Assembly: GCA_009772895.1 (NCBI GenBank)
Contig: WOUP01000008.1
Location: 81,108-145,107, forward strand
DNA: 64,000 bases
DNA from: Puniceicoccaceae bacterium 5H
GTDB lineage: Bacteria > Verrucomicrobiota > Verrucomicrobiia > Opitutales > Oceanipulchritudinaceae
Direction: 5' to 3'
Shown in pieces: positions 19,612-29,617 of this stretch (its first letter is position 1; the number at the start of each line of letters is the position of its first letter). The notes under the pieces were generated by a model, which made no database searches, was not told the origin of the DNA, and saw nothing but the letters and a program-made list of their open reading frames with translations. Position numbers and translations under genes: made by a program.

Positions 19612-19796
19612 AGGTGTTGAAGCGACGGGAAAGCCGTCCGGAAGCTTTATCCTAGGTTCCGGAGTGACAACAATATTTTTGACCGCGGGAGGGCACGTCA
19701 GAGGGGCAAAACGAGAAAGCTCTTGCGATAAATTTTGAACTTCGGCAGTCCTAGACCGGTCTTACCGTTTCGCAACTCACCGCAGATGTTAGCTTT

Positions 19797-20795
<999 letters not shown>

Positions 20796-20812
20796 GCCGC
20801 ACAGGTTGCTCT

Positions 20813-21748
20813 ATGGCACGCCTCAGTCCCCACGACATCCTCAAGCGCGTCCGCGCGGTGGAGATCCGCAGCCGTCGTCTCGTCGACGACGCCCTGGTGG
20901 GAGCCTACCACAGCTCCTTCAAGGGCTCTGGCATGGAATTCGCGGAAGTGCGTGAGTACCTGCCCGGCGACGACGTCCGCAACATCGACTGGAACGTCAC
21001 CGCCAAGCAGGATCGCCCCTTCATCAAGGTCTACGAGGAAGAGCGCGAGCTGACCCTGCTGCTGGCGGTCGATTTGAGCGCATCGCTCGACTTCGGCTCC
21101 GGGCACCAGACCAAGCGTGAGCTCGCCGCCGAACTCGCCGCCACCCTCGCCCTTTCCGCCGCCCGCAACAACGACAAGGTCGGCCTCGTGCTCTTCACCG
21201 ACCACATCGAGGTCTTCCTGCCGCCCCGCAAGGGCCGCCAGCACATGCTGCGCGTGGTGCGCGAGATCCTCTTTTACGAGCCCAAGGGCCGGAAGACGGA
21301 CCTCAACGGCGCCCTGCGTCAGCTGAACAACCTGCAGCGCCGCCGCGCCATCTGCTTCCTCTTCAGCGACTTCCTCACGCCGGAGACCACCAGCTGGACG
21401 CGTCCCAACGTCTCGGGCAAGACGGAAGACGCCCTGCGCCGCGCGTTGAGCACCACCGCTCGCCGCCACGATCTGGTCGCGGTGGAGCTGCACGACCCGC
21501 GCGAAAGCTTGCTGCCCGACGTGGGCATCATCACGCTGGAAGATGCCGAAACCGGTGAACAGGTCGAGGTCAACACCAGCCGGCGCGACGTCCAGGCGCT
21601 CTACGCCCAGGTAAACCAGCGCCGCCGCGACAGCCTCGCCCGGATGATTCGTCGCTCCGGCGCCGACCACCTCGATCTGACCACGGACAAACCTTTTATC
21701 GCCGCCCTGCGCACCTTCTTCGCCCGACGCGTTCAACGCCGATCATGA
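20813..21748 (+). CDS. DUF58 domain (VWA-like) protein
   Basis: The 311-residue soluble protein has the DUF58 core: FAEVREYLPGDDVRNIDWNV near residues 45-62, KVYEEERELTLLLAVDLSAS, and FADHI-like VLFTDHIEVFLPP later. DUF58 proteins carry a VWA-related fold, here with DLSAS in the position of a MIDAS motif, and are nearly always encoded beside MoxR. Its stop overlaps the start of the next gene as ATGA. The neighbourhood makes it a component of the MoxR-Bat complex; a biochemical function has not been established for the family. Confidence 0.93.
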   Translation: MARLSPHDILKRVRAVEIRSRRLVDDALVGAYHSSFKGSGMEFAEVREYLPGDDVRNIDWNVTAKQDRPFIKVYEEERELTLLLAVDLSASLDFGSGHQTKRELAAELAATLALSAARNNDKVGLVLFTDHIEVFLPPRKGRQHMLRVVREILFYEPKGRKTDLNGALRQLNNLQRRRAICFLFSDFLTPETTSWTRPNVSGKTEDALRRALSTTARRHDLVAVELHDPRESLLPDVGIITLEDAETGEQVEVNTSRRDVQALYAQVNQRRRDSLARMIRRSGADHLDLTTDKPFIAALRTFFARRVQRRS

Positions 21749-22278
21749 CTTTGCTGCTCGCACAACTGCACGACCTCCGGCCGCCGATCCGCTTTTCGGA
21801 GATCCCGTGGCTCACGCTTGCGCTGATTGTCGCCGCCCTGCTCCTGATCCTCGGCCTCTCCCTTTTCTGGCGCAATCGCAGCCGCACGCGCCGGGAGGCA
21901 GAGGCTGCCCGGCTGACGCCCATCCAGGTCGCCCGCCGCGAGCTGAAGACGCTGATGCAGGAGCACGAGCTGACCGATCGGGCCTTTGCCTACGAGTTGA
22001 CCCGGATCGTGCGGGGCTACGCCGAAGGCGCGTTTCGCCTGCCGGCTACCGACCGCACGACGGAAGAGGTGCTCGAAGCGCTTCAGGCCCGGCCGCCCTT
22101 TTCCTCCGGCTTGGCGGATCGCCTTGGGCAGCTGCTGCAAAACACCGTATTGGTGCGCTATGCGGCCCAGCCTCTTTCTCCGGAAGAACGCGAAGCCCTG
22201 CTCCGCGAGGGCGAGCAATGGGTAGAACAGGCGGAGCAGGAACGCCAGCAACAGACGACGGCACCTTCCGCTGCCTGA
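21745..22278 (+). CDS. Membrane-anchored DUF4381-like protein of the Bat operon
   Basis: The 177-residue protein has a short extracytoplasmic N-terminus (LRPPIRFSEIPW), one membrane helix (~25-45) and a cytoplasmic helical domain with PIQVARRELKTLM and TRIVRGYAEGAFRLPATDRTTEEVL. This arrangement matches the small DUF4381-type proteins that commonly sit between DUF58 and BatA genes. It overlaps the DUF58 gene by 4 bases and ends one base before batA, so it is very probably translated as part of the operon. Function is unknown beyond the association with MoxR and VWA proteins. Confidence 0.75.
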   Translation: MTLLLAQLHDLRPPIRFSEIPWLTLALIVAALLLILGLSLFWRNRSRTRREAEAARLTPIQVARRELKTLMQEHELTDRAFAYELTRIVRGYAEGAFRLPATDRTTEEVLEALQARPPFSSGLADRLGQLLQNTVLVRYAAQPLSPEEREALLREGEQWVEQAEQERQQQTTAPSAA

Positions 22279-22279
22279 T

Positions 22280-23320
22280 ATGAACGATCTACCGCTTTTC
22301 CGTTTCGCCGAACCCTACTGGTTGCTGCTGCTTCTGCTGCTGCCGGTCTTCTGGTGGTTGCGGGGCAAGGCCGGCCAGCGCGCGGCCGTCCGCTTTTCCT
22401 CCACCGCGATTGCCGGGCAGGTTTCCGCGCTCGTGCGCAGCCGCGCAGGGCGCTGGGTCCGCGCCATCCGTCCCCTCGCGCTCGCCTTCGGCATTCTGGC
22501 GCTGGCTCGCCCGCAGTTCGGCAACGAGCAGCAGACGATCACCTCCAGCGGGGTCGACATCATGCTCACGGCCGACCTCTCGATGTCGATGTGGGCTCAC
22601 GACTTTCAACTGGAGGGCGAGCCCGTCGACCGTCTGACCGTCGTAAAGGACGTGTTGAAAGACTTCGTCGAAGAGCGCAAGAACGACCGCCTCGGTCTGA
22701 TCGCCTTTGCCTCCAAGCCCTACCTCATCAGCCCGCTCACGCTCAACCACGACTGGTTGCTGCAGTGGATCGACGACCTCGAACTGGGCATGATCGACGG
22801 GAACCGTACCGCCGTGGGCGACGCCTTGGGCCGCGCCGTCAACCGCCTCTCCAAGCTGGAAGCCAAGAGCAAGATCGTGATCCTGCTGACCGACGGCGAC
22901 AACAACGCCGGCCAGCTCGAACCGCGTCTGGCCGCCCAGGCGGCCAAGGCCTCGGGCGTGAAAGTCTACACCATCGGCGTGGGCCGCGAAGGCATGGTGC
23001 CGATGCCCCTGCTCGACCGCAACGGCAATCCCCGTCGCGACGCCGCCGGGCGCCTGATGCTGCAGCGCAACTTTTCTTCGCTCGACCTGGGCAGCCTGCA
23101 GGAAGTGGCCGAGATCACCGGTGGCAAGTTCTACCGTGCGACCAACCTCGAAGAGCTCAAGGGCATCTACGACCAGATCGACCAACTCGAGAAGCGCGAC
23201 GTGAACATCGACCTCTGGGTCGACTACGCCGACGCCTACGTCTGGCCGCTGGCCATCGCCCTGGGGCTGCTCGTGCTCGAAGCCCTGCTGGCCCTCACCC
23301 TTTATCGCCGTCTCCCCTGA
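22280..23320 (+). CDS. batA: BatA-like VWA-domain membrane protein
   Basis: The 346-residue protein has N-terminal membrane helices (PYWLLLLLLLPVFWWLRG and a second near residue 60), a von Willebrand A domain, and a C-terminal helix (WPLAIALGLLVLEALLAL). The MIDAS motif is DLSMS near residue 97, with TAVGDALGRAV and LLTDGDNNAG completing the metal site. BatA-type proteins are inner-membrane VWA proteins of the Bacteroides aerotolerance operon, thought to work with MoxR in envelope stress tolerance. BatB follows 7 bases downstream. Confidence 0.93.
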   Translation: MNDLPLFRFAEPYWLLLLLLLPVFWWLRGKAGQRAAVRFSSTAIAGQVSALVRSRAGRWVRAIRPLALAFGILALARPQFGNEQQTITSSGVDIMLTADLSMSMWAHDFQLEGEPVDRLTVVKDVLKDFVEERKNDRLGLIAFASKPYLISPLTLNHDWLLQWIDDLELGMIDGNRTAVGDALGRAVNRLSKLEAKSKIVILLTDGDNNAGQLEPRLAAQAAKASGVKVYTIGVGREGMVPMPLLDRNGNPRRDAAGRLMLQRNFSSLDLGSLQEVAEITGGKFYRATNLEELKGIYDQIDQLEKRDVNIDLWVDYADAYVWPLAIALGLLVLEALLALTLYRRLP

Positions 23321-23327
23321 TTCCGCG

Positions 23328-26285
23328 ATGTATCTGAGTTTTGCCGAACCGATTTTCCTCTGGCTGATGCCGATCGCCATCCTGGTGATGGGCCTGCTCG
23401 TCTATTTTTCCTGGCACCGCTCGCGCTCGCGCCTGGAGCGTTTTGCCGAGGCCGACCACCGCGCGTGGCTGCTGGCCAACGTCAGCACCTCCCGCCGCTG
23501 GTGGAAGACCGGCCTGCTGTGCGGCGGCATCCTGCTGACGATGCTCGCGCTGGCGCGCCCGCAATACGGCGAGACCAAGACGGAGAAGGCTGGCCGCGGC
23601 GTCGAACTGCTGGTCGCGCTCGACCTCTCGGCCTCGATGCGGGCGGAAGACGTGACGCCCAACCGACTCGAACGCGCCAAGCTGGCGATCCTCGACCTGC
23701 TCGAGCGCATGCCGGGCAGCAAGATCGGCCTGATCGTCTATACGCGCGAGGGCTTCCTGCAGGTGCCCTTGACGCTCGATCACCAGGCTTTTGCCGAAAC
23801 CTTGCAGGAGGTCGATACCTACACCCTGCCCCAGGGCGGCACGAGCGTCGCCGCCGCCATCGCTGAAGCCCGGGAAGCCTTTGGCGACAACGATTCGCAC
23901 CACCTGCTCTTTATCTTTTCCGACGGCGAGGACCTCGAAGGCGAAGCGATCGCCATGGCGCGCCAATCCGCCGACGACCTACTGGTCTACACCGTCGGTG
24001 TCGGCACCGCCGAAGGCGGCCTGATCCCCGACCCGCGTCAGGGCCAGGGCAACTTCCTGCGCGATCCCGTGTCCAACGAGATCGTGCGCACCAAGCTGGA
24101 CGCGCGCACCCTGCAGCAGATCGCCCAGCTCACGGGCGGAGAATATGTGCAACTCAACAGCTCTGGCTCCGGTTTCACTCAACTGGTGAACGACGCGATG
24201 GATCGCATCCCGCCGGAAGACCTGGGGACCACGGAGCAGACGGTGCGCATCGAGCGCTTCCAATGGCCGCTGCTGGCCGCTATCTGCCTCTTGGCGCTGG
24301 AATTTATCATGGGCACGCGCCGTCGCGCCCGGGGCGTGGCCCGCGCCGCCCTGCCCCTGCTCGTCGGCTGGTTTGTGCTCGGGCTCGGCCTGCCCCCCAG
24401 GGTCGAGGCCGCCAGCCTGCGCGAAGAGGCCCAAAAGGCCTACGACGCCAAGGACTATACCTCCGCCATCGACGCCTATCGTCTGGCCCTGGAGGAAGCG
24501 CCGGACGACGCGCGCCTGCACTACAACCTCGGCATCGCGCTCTACCGCAACGGCCAGTATGAGGAGGCGCTGCAGGAGTTTGGCAAAAGCCTGCAGACCG
24601 ACGACCTGAAGCTGCAGGCCGACACCTTTTTCAACCTCGGCAATACCTACTATGAGCAGGGCGCCGCGGTGGTCGACGACGACGGCCCGGCGGCGGCCAA
24701 GATCTGGCAGGAGGCCACCAAAAGCTTCCGCAACGCCATCGCGCTCCGGAACGACGATTACCCCGAAGCGCAGGACAACCTCGCCTACGTGCGCAACCGC
24801 CTGGCCGAGCTTATGCGCACCGTCACCCTGAAAGCCGATCCAGCCGCGGGCGGCACCGTGGACGGCGGCGGCGAATACATCCGCGACCAGCAGGTCAAGA
24901 TTTCGGCCGAGGCCAACGACGGCTGGCGCTTTGCCTTCTGGGCCGGGGAGCCCGTCGGGGGCGAGCAGGAGCCGACCCAGTCGTTCAAGATCGAAAAGAA
25001 CGTCAACATTTCCGCCCACTTCATCAAGGTGTGGGATCTCACCGTCCAGGTCGCCCCTTCCGAGGCCGGCAGCGCCAAGGAGTCGGGCACCTACGACGAA
25101 AACAAGCCGGTCGACATCAGCACCGAGGGCAACGACTACTGGGCGTTCAAGGGCTGGGACATCGAGGGCAGCGCGGAGGTCGTGGACCCGAGCAAGCCGC
25201 AGACCCAGATTTCGCTCCAGAGCGACGTGACGGCTACCGCCAAATACGTCGAGGCCTGGAAGCTCACCGTGCAGGGCGAGCCCGCGCTCGGCGTCAACGC
25301 CGGACCCAGCGGCTTCTTCGAAAAGGGCAAAGACGTCGATCTCCAGGCCAAGGCACGCGACGGGTTTTCCTGGCTCGGCTGGATCGGCGAAGGCATTGCC
25401 GACCCCACCCAACCGCAAACCACCGTGCACCTCGACCGCGACCGCAGCGTGACGGCTCGTGTCCAGCGGGACTGGAATCTGGTGGTGCTGCCCGATTCGG
25501 ACGAACACGGCACGACCACTGGCGGCGGCAATTACAGCGATGGCGAAGCGGTGCCGATCACGGTCGAGCCGAAGGAGGGCTACGAGTTTGTGCGCTGGCA
25601 GGGTGAAGGCATTGCCGACCCGGAAGCGACGGAAACGACCGTGACCAAGCAACCGGGCGACCAGGACGTTATCGCGATCTTCGACTCCGAGAATCAGGAC
25701 AACCAGAACAACTCCGGCGGTGGCGGCGGAGGAGGCGGCAAGTCCGACCAAAACCAGGATTCCAAGAATCAGGACAAGAACCAGGACCAGCAAAACCAGA
25801 ATAACAACCAGAACCAGAATCAGGATCAGCAGCAGAACAACGATCAGGATCAACAGGATCAAAAACAGGATCAGCAGCCACAAGAACCGCAACAGGACCA
25901 GGGCCAGCAAGACGACTCCGACCAGCAGCAGGGCGATCAGGACCAGGATCAGTCCCAGGGCGAACAGGAGCCGCAACAGGGCCAACCCGATCAGCCCCAG
26001 GATGAGGGGCAGCAGCAACCCGATGAGCCTTCCGAAGGCGAACAGGAATCCCAACCGTCCGAACCCGGCGAGCAGCCGCAACAGCCGCAGCCTCAGGCTG
26101 GCCAGCAAGCCGCCGAGGCCGGGGACGAGCAACAGGGCCAGGCCGCGCCCGCGGAACTGCAGCAGATGACGGCCGAAGAAGCCGCCGCCCTGCTACGCCA
26201 GCTCGAGGACCAGGGCGAAACCCTGCCCGCCTCTCGACGTGCCCGCGCACGCCAGCAAGATAACTCTCAAGGACGTAACTGGTAA
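23328..26285 (+). CDS. batB: BatB-BatC fusion: VWA, TPR, InlB-type repeats, Gln/Asp-rich tail
   Basis: This 985-residue protein joins several modules. Residues 1-335 are a BatB-like VWA unit with two N-terminal helices, MIDAS DLSAS near 98 and LFIFSDGEDLEG. A second hydrophobic, signal-like segment (ALPLLVGWFVLGLGLPP, ~340-356) leads into TPR repeats (~362-495: DYTSAIDAYRLALEEAPDD, LHYNLGIALYRNGQYEEAL), equivalent to BatC. Residues ~495-787 hold about four divergent InlB B-type repeats, each with a G-Y/F/W..W.G core (EGYEFVRWQGEGIADP, RDGFSWLGWIGEGIADP). Residues ~787-960 are very rich in Gln, Asp and Asn. The VWA-TPR fusion is known, but the repeats and low-complexity tail are additional. 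The tail ends in a short ordinary helix. Confidence 0.85.
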   Translation: MYLSFAEPIFLWLMPIAILVMGLLVYFSWHRSRSRLERFAEADHRAWLLANVSTSRRWWKTGLLCGGILLTMLALARPQYGETKTEKAGRGVELLVALDLSASMRAEDVTPNRLERAKLAILDLLERMPGSKIGLIVYTREGFLQVPLTLDHQAFAETLQEVDTYTLPQGGTSVAAAIAEAREAFGDNDSHHLLFIFSDGEDLEGEAIAMARQSADDLLVYTVGVGTAEGGLIPDPRQGQGNFLRDPVSNEIVRTKLDARTLQQIAQLTGGEYVQLNSSGSGFTQLVNDAMDRIPPEDLGTTEQTVRIERFQWPLLAAICLLALEFIMGTRRRARGVARAALPLLVGWFVLGLGLPPRVEAASLREEAQKAYDAKDYTSAIDAYRLALEEAPDDARLHYNLGIALYRNGQYEEALQEFGKSLQTDDLKLQADTFFNLGNTYYEQGAAVVDDDGPAAAKIWQEATKSFRNAIALRNDDYPEAQDNLAYVRNRLAELMRTVTLKADPAAGGTVDGGGEYIRDQQVKISAEANDGWRFAFWAGEPVGGEQEPTQSFKIEKNVNISAHFIKVWDLTVQVAPSEAGSAKESGTYDENKPVDISTEGNDYWAFKGWDIEGSAEVVDPSKPQTQISLQSDVTATAKYVEAWKLTVQGEPALGVNAGPSGFFEKGKDVDLQAKARDGFSWLGWIGEGIADPTQPQTTVHLDRDRSVTARVQRDWNLVVLPDSDEHGTTTGGGNYSDGEAVPITVEPKEGYEFVRWQGEGIADPEATETTVTKQPGDQDVIAIFDSENQDNQNNSGGGGGGGGKSDQNQDSKNQDKNQDQQNQNNNQNQNQDQQQNNDQDQQDQKQDQQPQEPQQDQGQQDDSDQQQGDQDQDQSQGEQEPQQGQPDQPQDEGQQQPDEPSEGEQESQPSEPGEQPQQPQPQAGQQAAEAGDEQQGQAAPAELQQMTAEEAAALLRQLEDQGETLPASRRARARQQDNSQGRNW
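25686..26120 (+). repeat. Low-complexity Gln/Asp/Asn-coding tract inside batB
   Basis: The stretch is built from irregular repeats of CAG, GAT, GAC, AAC and AAT codons, encoding runs such as QDQNQ and QQDQ. The units are not of fixed length, have no spacers and stay in frame, so this is a coding low-complexity tract rather than a minisatellite or CRISPR. Its length may vary between strains. Confidence 0.85.
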
Positions 26286-26290
26286 AGCTC

Positions 26291-28048
26291 ATGACCACTC
26301 GCGCGAAACATTCGCCCCTCCTCTGGATTTTATTCGGGTTGTTCTCCCTGCTGACCACCCAAGCCTGGGCGCAGCAGGAGATGCAAGTGCGCGCCGTGCT
26401 CAACCCCGAGAAGCTGCTCGTGGGCGAGGTCGGCCGCTACGAGATCTACCTCAGCGACGTTCCGAGCAAGCCGGACAACCTGCAGACCCCCGAAGTGAAA
26501 GGGCTCCAGTTCGGCCAGATGAGCCAGCAGAGCTACTCGACCACCAACATCATCGGGCGCTTCGGCAATTTCGTCACCCGGCAGCAATACGTTTACAGCT
26601 GGCCGGTCGCCGCCACCCGCACCGGCACCTTCACCATCCCCGGGCAGACCCTCACGATCGACGGCATCGACTACAAGCTGGAGGACAAGCTGCTGACCGT
26701 GCAGGAGCAGGGCGACGTCTTCCGCGACATGATGGATCTGCAGCTCGAGCTGCCGGACGATCCCGTCTACGTGGGCCAAATGGTCTCCTCGCGCATTATC
26801 CTGCGCATCCGGCAGGACGCCCGCGTCGAGGCCGCGGCCAACGCCCCGCCTTCGCGCGAGGGGGACGATGTGCAGGAAATCTACCGCAACCCCCGGCCCG
26901 AGCGCCGCGAGCAAACGCTGAACGGCAAGCGCTACGTCGACTTTGTCTGGCGCTTCGTCTTCTCCCCCACCCGCGCCGGTCCGCACGAGATCCGCTTTAC
27001 CTTTCCCATGCGCATGTATGATGCCGACACCGGCCGTTACCGGCAGGTCGTGCTCTACACGCGCAATGGCCCCCTGCAGGTCGCGCCCTTGCCCGAGCAG
27101 GACCAGCCCGCGAGCTTCACCGGGGGCATCGGCCAGTTTGACGTAGACTACAAGTGGTCCGCCGACACCGTTGCCACGGGCGAACCGCTGGAGCTTTCCC
27201 TCACCGTCAACGGCAACGGCAACCTCGCGCGCATGAGCGCCCCGACGATTCCGGAGTCGAGCGACTGGCGCGCCTACCCGCCTCGGGTCGAGCAAAACCA
27301 GAACGAGGACACCGGCATCGCCACGGCCAAGACCTTCGACTACGTACTGATCCCCGAGTCGCCCGCGATCCAGCAGACGCCCGAGGTCAAGCTGGCGTGG
27401 TTTGACCCCAAGCAGGGCCGCTACCACGAAACGACCGTCGAGCCGCAGGCGTTGACAGTGACGGGTGAGCCCACGGCTTCGTCCGCTCCGCGCCAGCAAG
27501 CCGCGTCCGCTGAGCCTCAGGTGCCCACTCGGCCCGGGATCGGGCCGCTGGCCAGCGCACCCGGCACCTTCCGCCCCGACCTGCGCCCGCTCTTTTACCG
27601 CACCAATTTCTGGGTCGCCAACCTCGCCGCGGCCTTCGTGCTGGCGCTGCTCGGCTTCGTGCGCTGGAAGCGACTCCGCCTGGAGACCCAGCCGCATCTG
27701 CGCGCCCGCACCGCTCACCTGCAAGAGCAGGAGCGTCGCCTGCAGGCCGCGCGTCAAGCCGCCAGGCAGGAAGATGCGGACCAGTTCTTCCATGCGGCGG
27801 TCAAAGCCCTGCAGACCGCCAGCGCCCCGCCCGGCATGCCGCCCGAAGCCGTCACGCCGGAGATGATCCAGCAGCGCCTGATCAGCGCCGGCCTGCCCGA
27901 GGAAGAACAGCAGGCATTGACCGAATTGCTGCACCGGGGTGATGCGCTCCGCTACGGGGGGCGGATGCAGCAGACCGACTTCAAGGCCGACCTGAAACGC
28001 GTCGAACACGCCGTGCAACAACTGCAAGCCCAGGAGAAACACGCATGA
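26291..28048 (+). CDS. batD: BatD-like protein
   Basis: The 585-residue protein starts with a signal peptide (LLWILFGLFSLLTTQAWAQ) and is mostly extracytoplasmic beta-sandwich repeats: VRAVLNPEKLLVGEVGRYEI, GTFTIPGQTLTIDG and HEIRFTFPMRMYDADTG. A C-terminal membrane helix (FWVANLAAAFVLALLGFV, near residue 440) is followed by a charged helical cytoplasmic tail. This is the BatD ('oxygen tolerance') layout. It begins 5 bases after the BatB fusion gene and its stop overlaps batE as ATGA. It is likely the periplasmic partner of the VWA proteins. Confidence 0.88.
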   Translation: MTTRAKHSPLLWILFGLFSLLTTQAWAQQEMQVRAVLNPEKLLVGEVGRYEIYLSDVPSKPDNLQTPEVKGLQFGQMSQQSYSTTNIIGRFGNFVTRQQYVYSWPVAATRTGTFTIPGQTLTIDGIDYKLEDKLLTVQEQGDVFRDMMDLQLELPDDPVYVGQMVSSRIILRIRQDARVEAAANAPPSREGDDVQEIYRNPRPERREQTLNGKRYVDFVWRFVFSPTRAGPHEIRFTFPMRMYDADTGRYRQVVLYTRNGPLQVAPLPEQDQPASFTGGIGQFDVDYKWSADTVATGEPLELSLTVNGNGNLARMSAPTIPESSDWRAYPPRVEQNQNEDTGIATAKTFDYVLIPESPAIQQTPEVKLAWFDPKQGRYHETTVEPQALTVTGEPTASSAPRQQAASAEPQVPTRPGIGPLASAPGTFRPDLRPLFYRTNFWVANLAAAFVLALLGFVRWKRLRLETQPHLRARTAHLQEQERRLQAARQAARQEDADQFFHAAVKALQTASAPPGMPPEAVTPEMIQQRLISAGLPEEEQQALTELLHRGDALRYGGRMQQTDFKADLKRVEHAVQQLQAQEKHA

Positions 28049-28773
28049 AATTCCTGCTCTGGATCCTTTCCTGTGCGGCCTTCATCGTGACGGCCGCCGC
28101 ACAGTCTCCCGCCGAAGACGCCTTCTACGCCGGCAATACGGCCTACGCCAATGGCGATTACGAGCAGGCAGTCGCGTCCTACGAGCAGGCGCTCGAGAAC
28201 GGGGGCGACGCCGCCGGCCTGCACGCCAATCTGGCGAGCGCCTATTACGAGCTGGGCGATACGGGCCGGGCGTTGCTGAATATCCAGCAGGCGCTCGCCC
28301 TGGCTCCGGCAGACCCGCTTTACCGCAGCAAATACGCGTTCATTGCCAACGAGGCCGGCTTCCCGGTCGAGGAAGCCCCCATCTGGGCTCCCTACGCCCG
28401 CACCCTTCCGCTCAACGGCTGGGTCATCGTGGGCACGGTCGCTGCGTGGGTCGTGCTCCTGGGGGCCGTGCTGCCGGTCTTGCGCTGGCTGCCCACCTAC
28501 TTCGGCGGCGGGCTGGTGTTGCTGGGCGTCATAGCGTTCCTCACGGCCCTGCCTCCGCTGGTCTACTATCATCTGCAGAGCGAGAAGCTGATCGTGCTCG
28601 ATGCAGCATCCCTCCGCGTCGCGCCGACGGAAGAAAGTCCGACCACCGACTCCGTCGCCGCCGGCCAGTCGGTCGAGCGTCTGGAGCAACACGGCCAGTT
28701 CGTGCGCGTGAGCCTGCCCGACGGCGCCACCGGTTATCTTGAGTCAGAAGAGGTTGCAGCCGTATGGGAGTAG
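28045..28773 (+). CDS. batE: BatE-like TPR/SH3 membrane protein
   Basis: The 242-residue protein has a signal peptide, then two to three TPR units (FYAGNTAYANGDYEQAVASY, LHANLASAYYELGDTGRAL), two membrane helices (~130-175) and a C-terminal SH3-like domain (LDAASLRVAPTEES ... LPDGATGYLESEEVAAVWE). This order is that of BatE. It overlaps batD by 4 bases and is the last gene of the MoxR-Bat operon. The SH3 domain may contact peptidoglycan. Confidence 0.85.
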   Translation: MKFLLWILSCAAFIVTAAAQSPAEDAFYAGNTAYANGDYEQAVASYEQALENGGDAAGLHANLASAYYELGDTGRALLNIQQALALAPADPLYRSKYAFIANEAGFPVEEAPIWAPYARTLPLNGWVIVGTVAAWVVLLGAVLPVLRWLPTYFGGGLVLLGVIAFLTALPPLVYYHLQSEKLIVLDAASLRVAPTEESPTTDSVAAGQSVERLEQHGQFVRVSLPDGATGYLESEEVAAVWE

Positions 28774-28787
28774 CCGTAGGTTAGGTG

Positions 28788-29264
28788 ATGGAGCATCTGG
28801 CGCTCGTAGTCAGTAGCGTATTCTTTTTTGTTGGCGTGCTCGGGATCTTTTTACCCGTGCTACCCAGTACGATTTTCGTCTGGGCTGGCATCATCATCCA
28901 TCAGCTATGGATGGCGCCGTATTCGGTCGGCTGGCAGTTCGTGATCCTCGCCGGGATCCTGACGCTGCTGGGCGAGTTGCTGGACTTCGCGGCCTCCTAC
29001 CTCGGCGCCAAAAAACTGGGCGCGACCTGGAAAGGTGCGCTGGGCGGCCTCATCGGAGCGATCGTGGGCGCGATCTTTTTCAGCCTGCCCGGGCTCATTC
29101 TCGGTCCGATCCTGGGCGCGATGCTCTTTGAATTCATCGAACAGCGCTCCTGGCGAGCCGCCAGCAAGGCCGGTCTCGGTGCCATCCTCGGCGCGATTTT
29201 CGCCCAAGGTGCAAAGCTCGCCATTTCGCTTGGACTGATTATCGCTTTCTACTATCAGCTATGA
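28788..29264 (+). CDS. DUF456 family membrane protein
   Basis: The 158-residue hydrophobic protein has four to five membrane helices and the glycine-rich block SYLGAKKLGATWKGALGGLIGAIVGAI, characteristic of DUF456 proteins. ATG 28788 is chosen; a GTG three bases upstream is equally possible. It follows batE by 14 bases and its stop overlaps the next gene as ATGA. No function is established for the family. Confidence 0.85.
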   Translation: MEHLALVVSSVFFFVGVLGIFLPVLPSTIFVWAGIIIHQLWMAPYSVGWQFVILAGILTLLGELLDFAASYLGAKKLGATWKGALGGLIGAIVGAIFFSLPGLILGPILGAMLFEFIEQRSWRAASKAGLGAILGAIFAQGAKLAISLGLIIAFYYQL

Positions 29265-29611
29265 AGAACATGCGCACGCTTTGCCTCTCGCTCATCCTTT
29301 GCGGCACCCTGCTCGGGTGCGCCTCCCTACCCAAGCTCCCCGGCCCTAGCGGTGCCGTAACCGTCAATCAGGATACGTCCAACGAGACCGCCCTGATCGC
29401 CCGCGGCGCATCGCTGCGCGAAATCGTCGCGGAGATCGAGGAGGCCTCCGGGCTGGAAATCGACATCGATGCGCACGTCACCAATTACCGGAACCTCAAT
29501 CTGCAACTGTCACGCCGGGATACCTGGCTGCAGTCGTTGCGTGATCTGGCCGGCATCCTCGAACTGCGCGTCGTCGAAGTCGGCGAAAACCACTACCGCC
29601 TCGTCCACTAG
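29261..29611 (+). CDS. Small lipoprotein with STN-like domain
   Basis: The 116-residue protein has a signal peptide ending in the lipobox GTLLGC, so it is a predicted lipoprotein. The mature part (SLREIVAEIEEASGLEIDID ... NLQLSRRDTWLQSLRDLAG) resembles the STN domain found at the N-terminus of secretins and TonB receptors, but here it stands alone. It overlaps the DUF456 gene by 4 bases and ends 6 bases before lipB. No secretin lies nearby, so its partner is unknown. The lipobox is clear; the STN call rests on pattern only. Confidence 0.65.
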   Translation: MKNMRTLCLSLILCGTLLGCASLPKLPGPSGAVTVNQDTSNETALIARGASLREIVAEIEEASGLEIDIDAHVTNYRNLNLQLSRRDTWLQSLRDLAGILELRVVEVGENHYRLVH

Positions 29612-29617
29612 AGCCCC

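Noticed and set aside
25686..26120. CRISPR-like repeat array
   Set aside because: The units vary in length and sequence, without spacers, and encode an uninterrupted Gln/Asp-rich peptide.
23979..26132. Minus-strand frame rich in Leu and Ile opposite batB
   Set aside because: The apparent membrane-like sequence is the complement of CAG/GAT/AAC repeats; it has no start context and batB is clearly coding.
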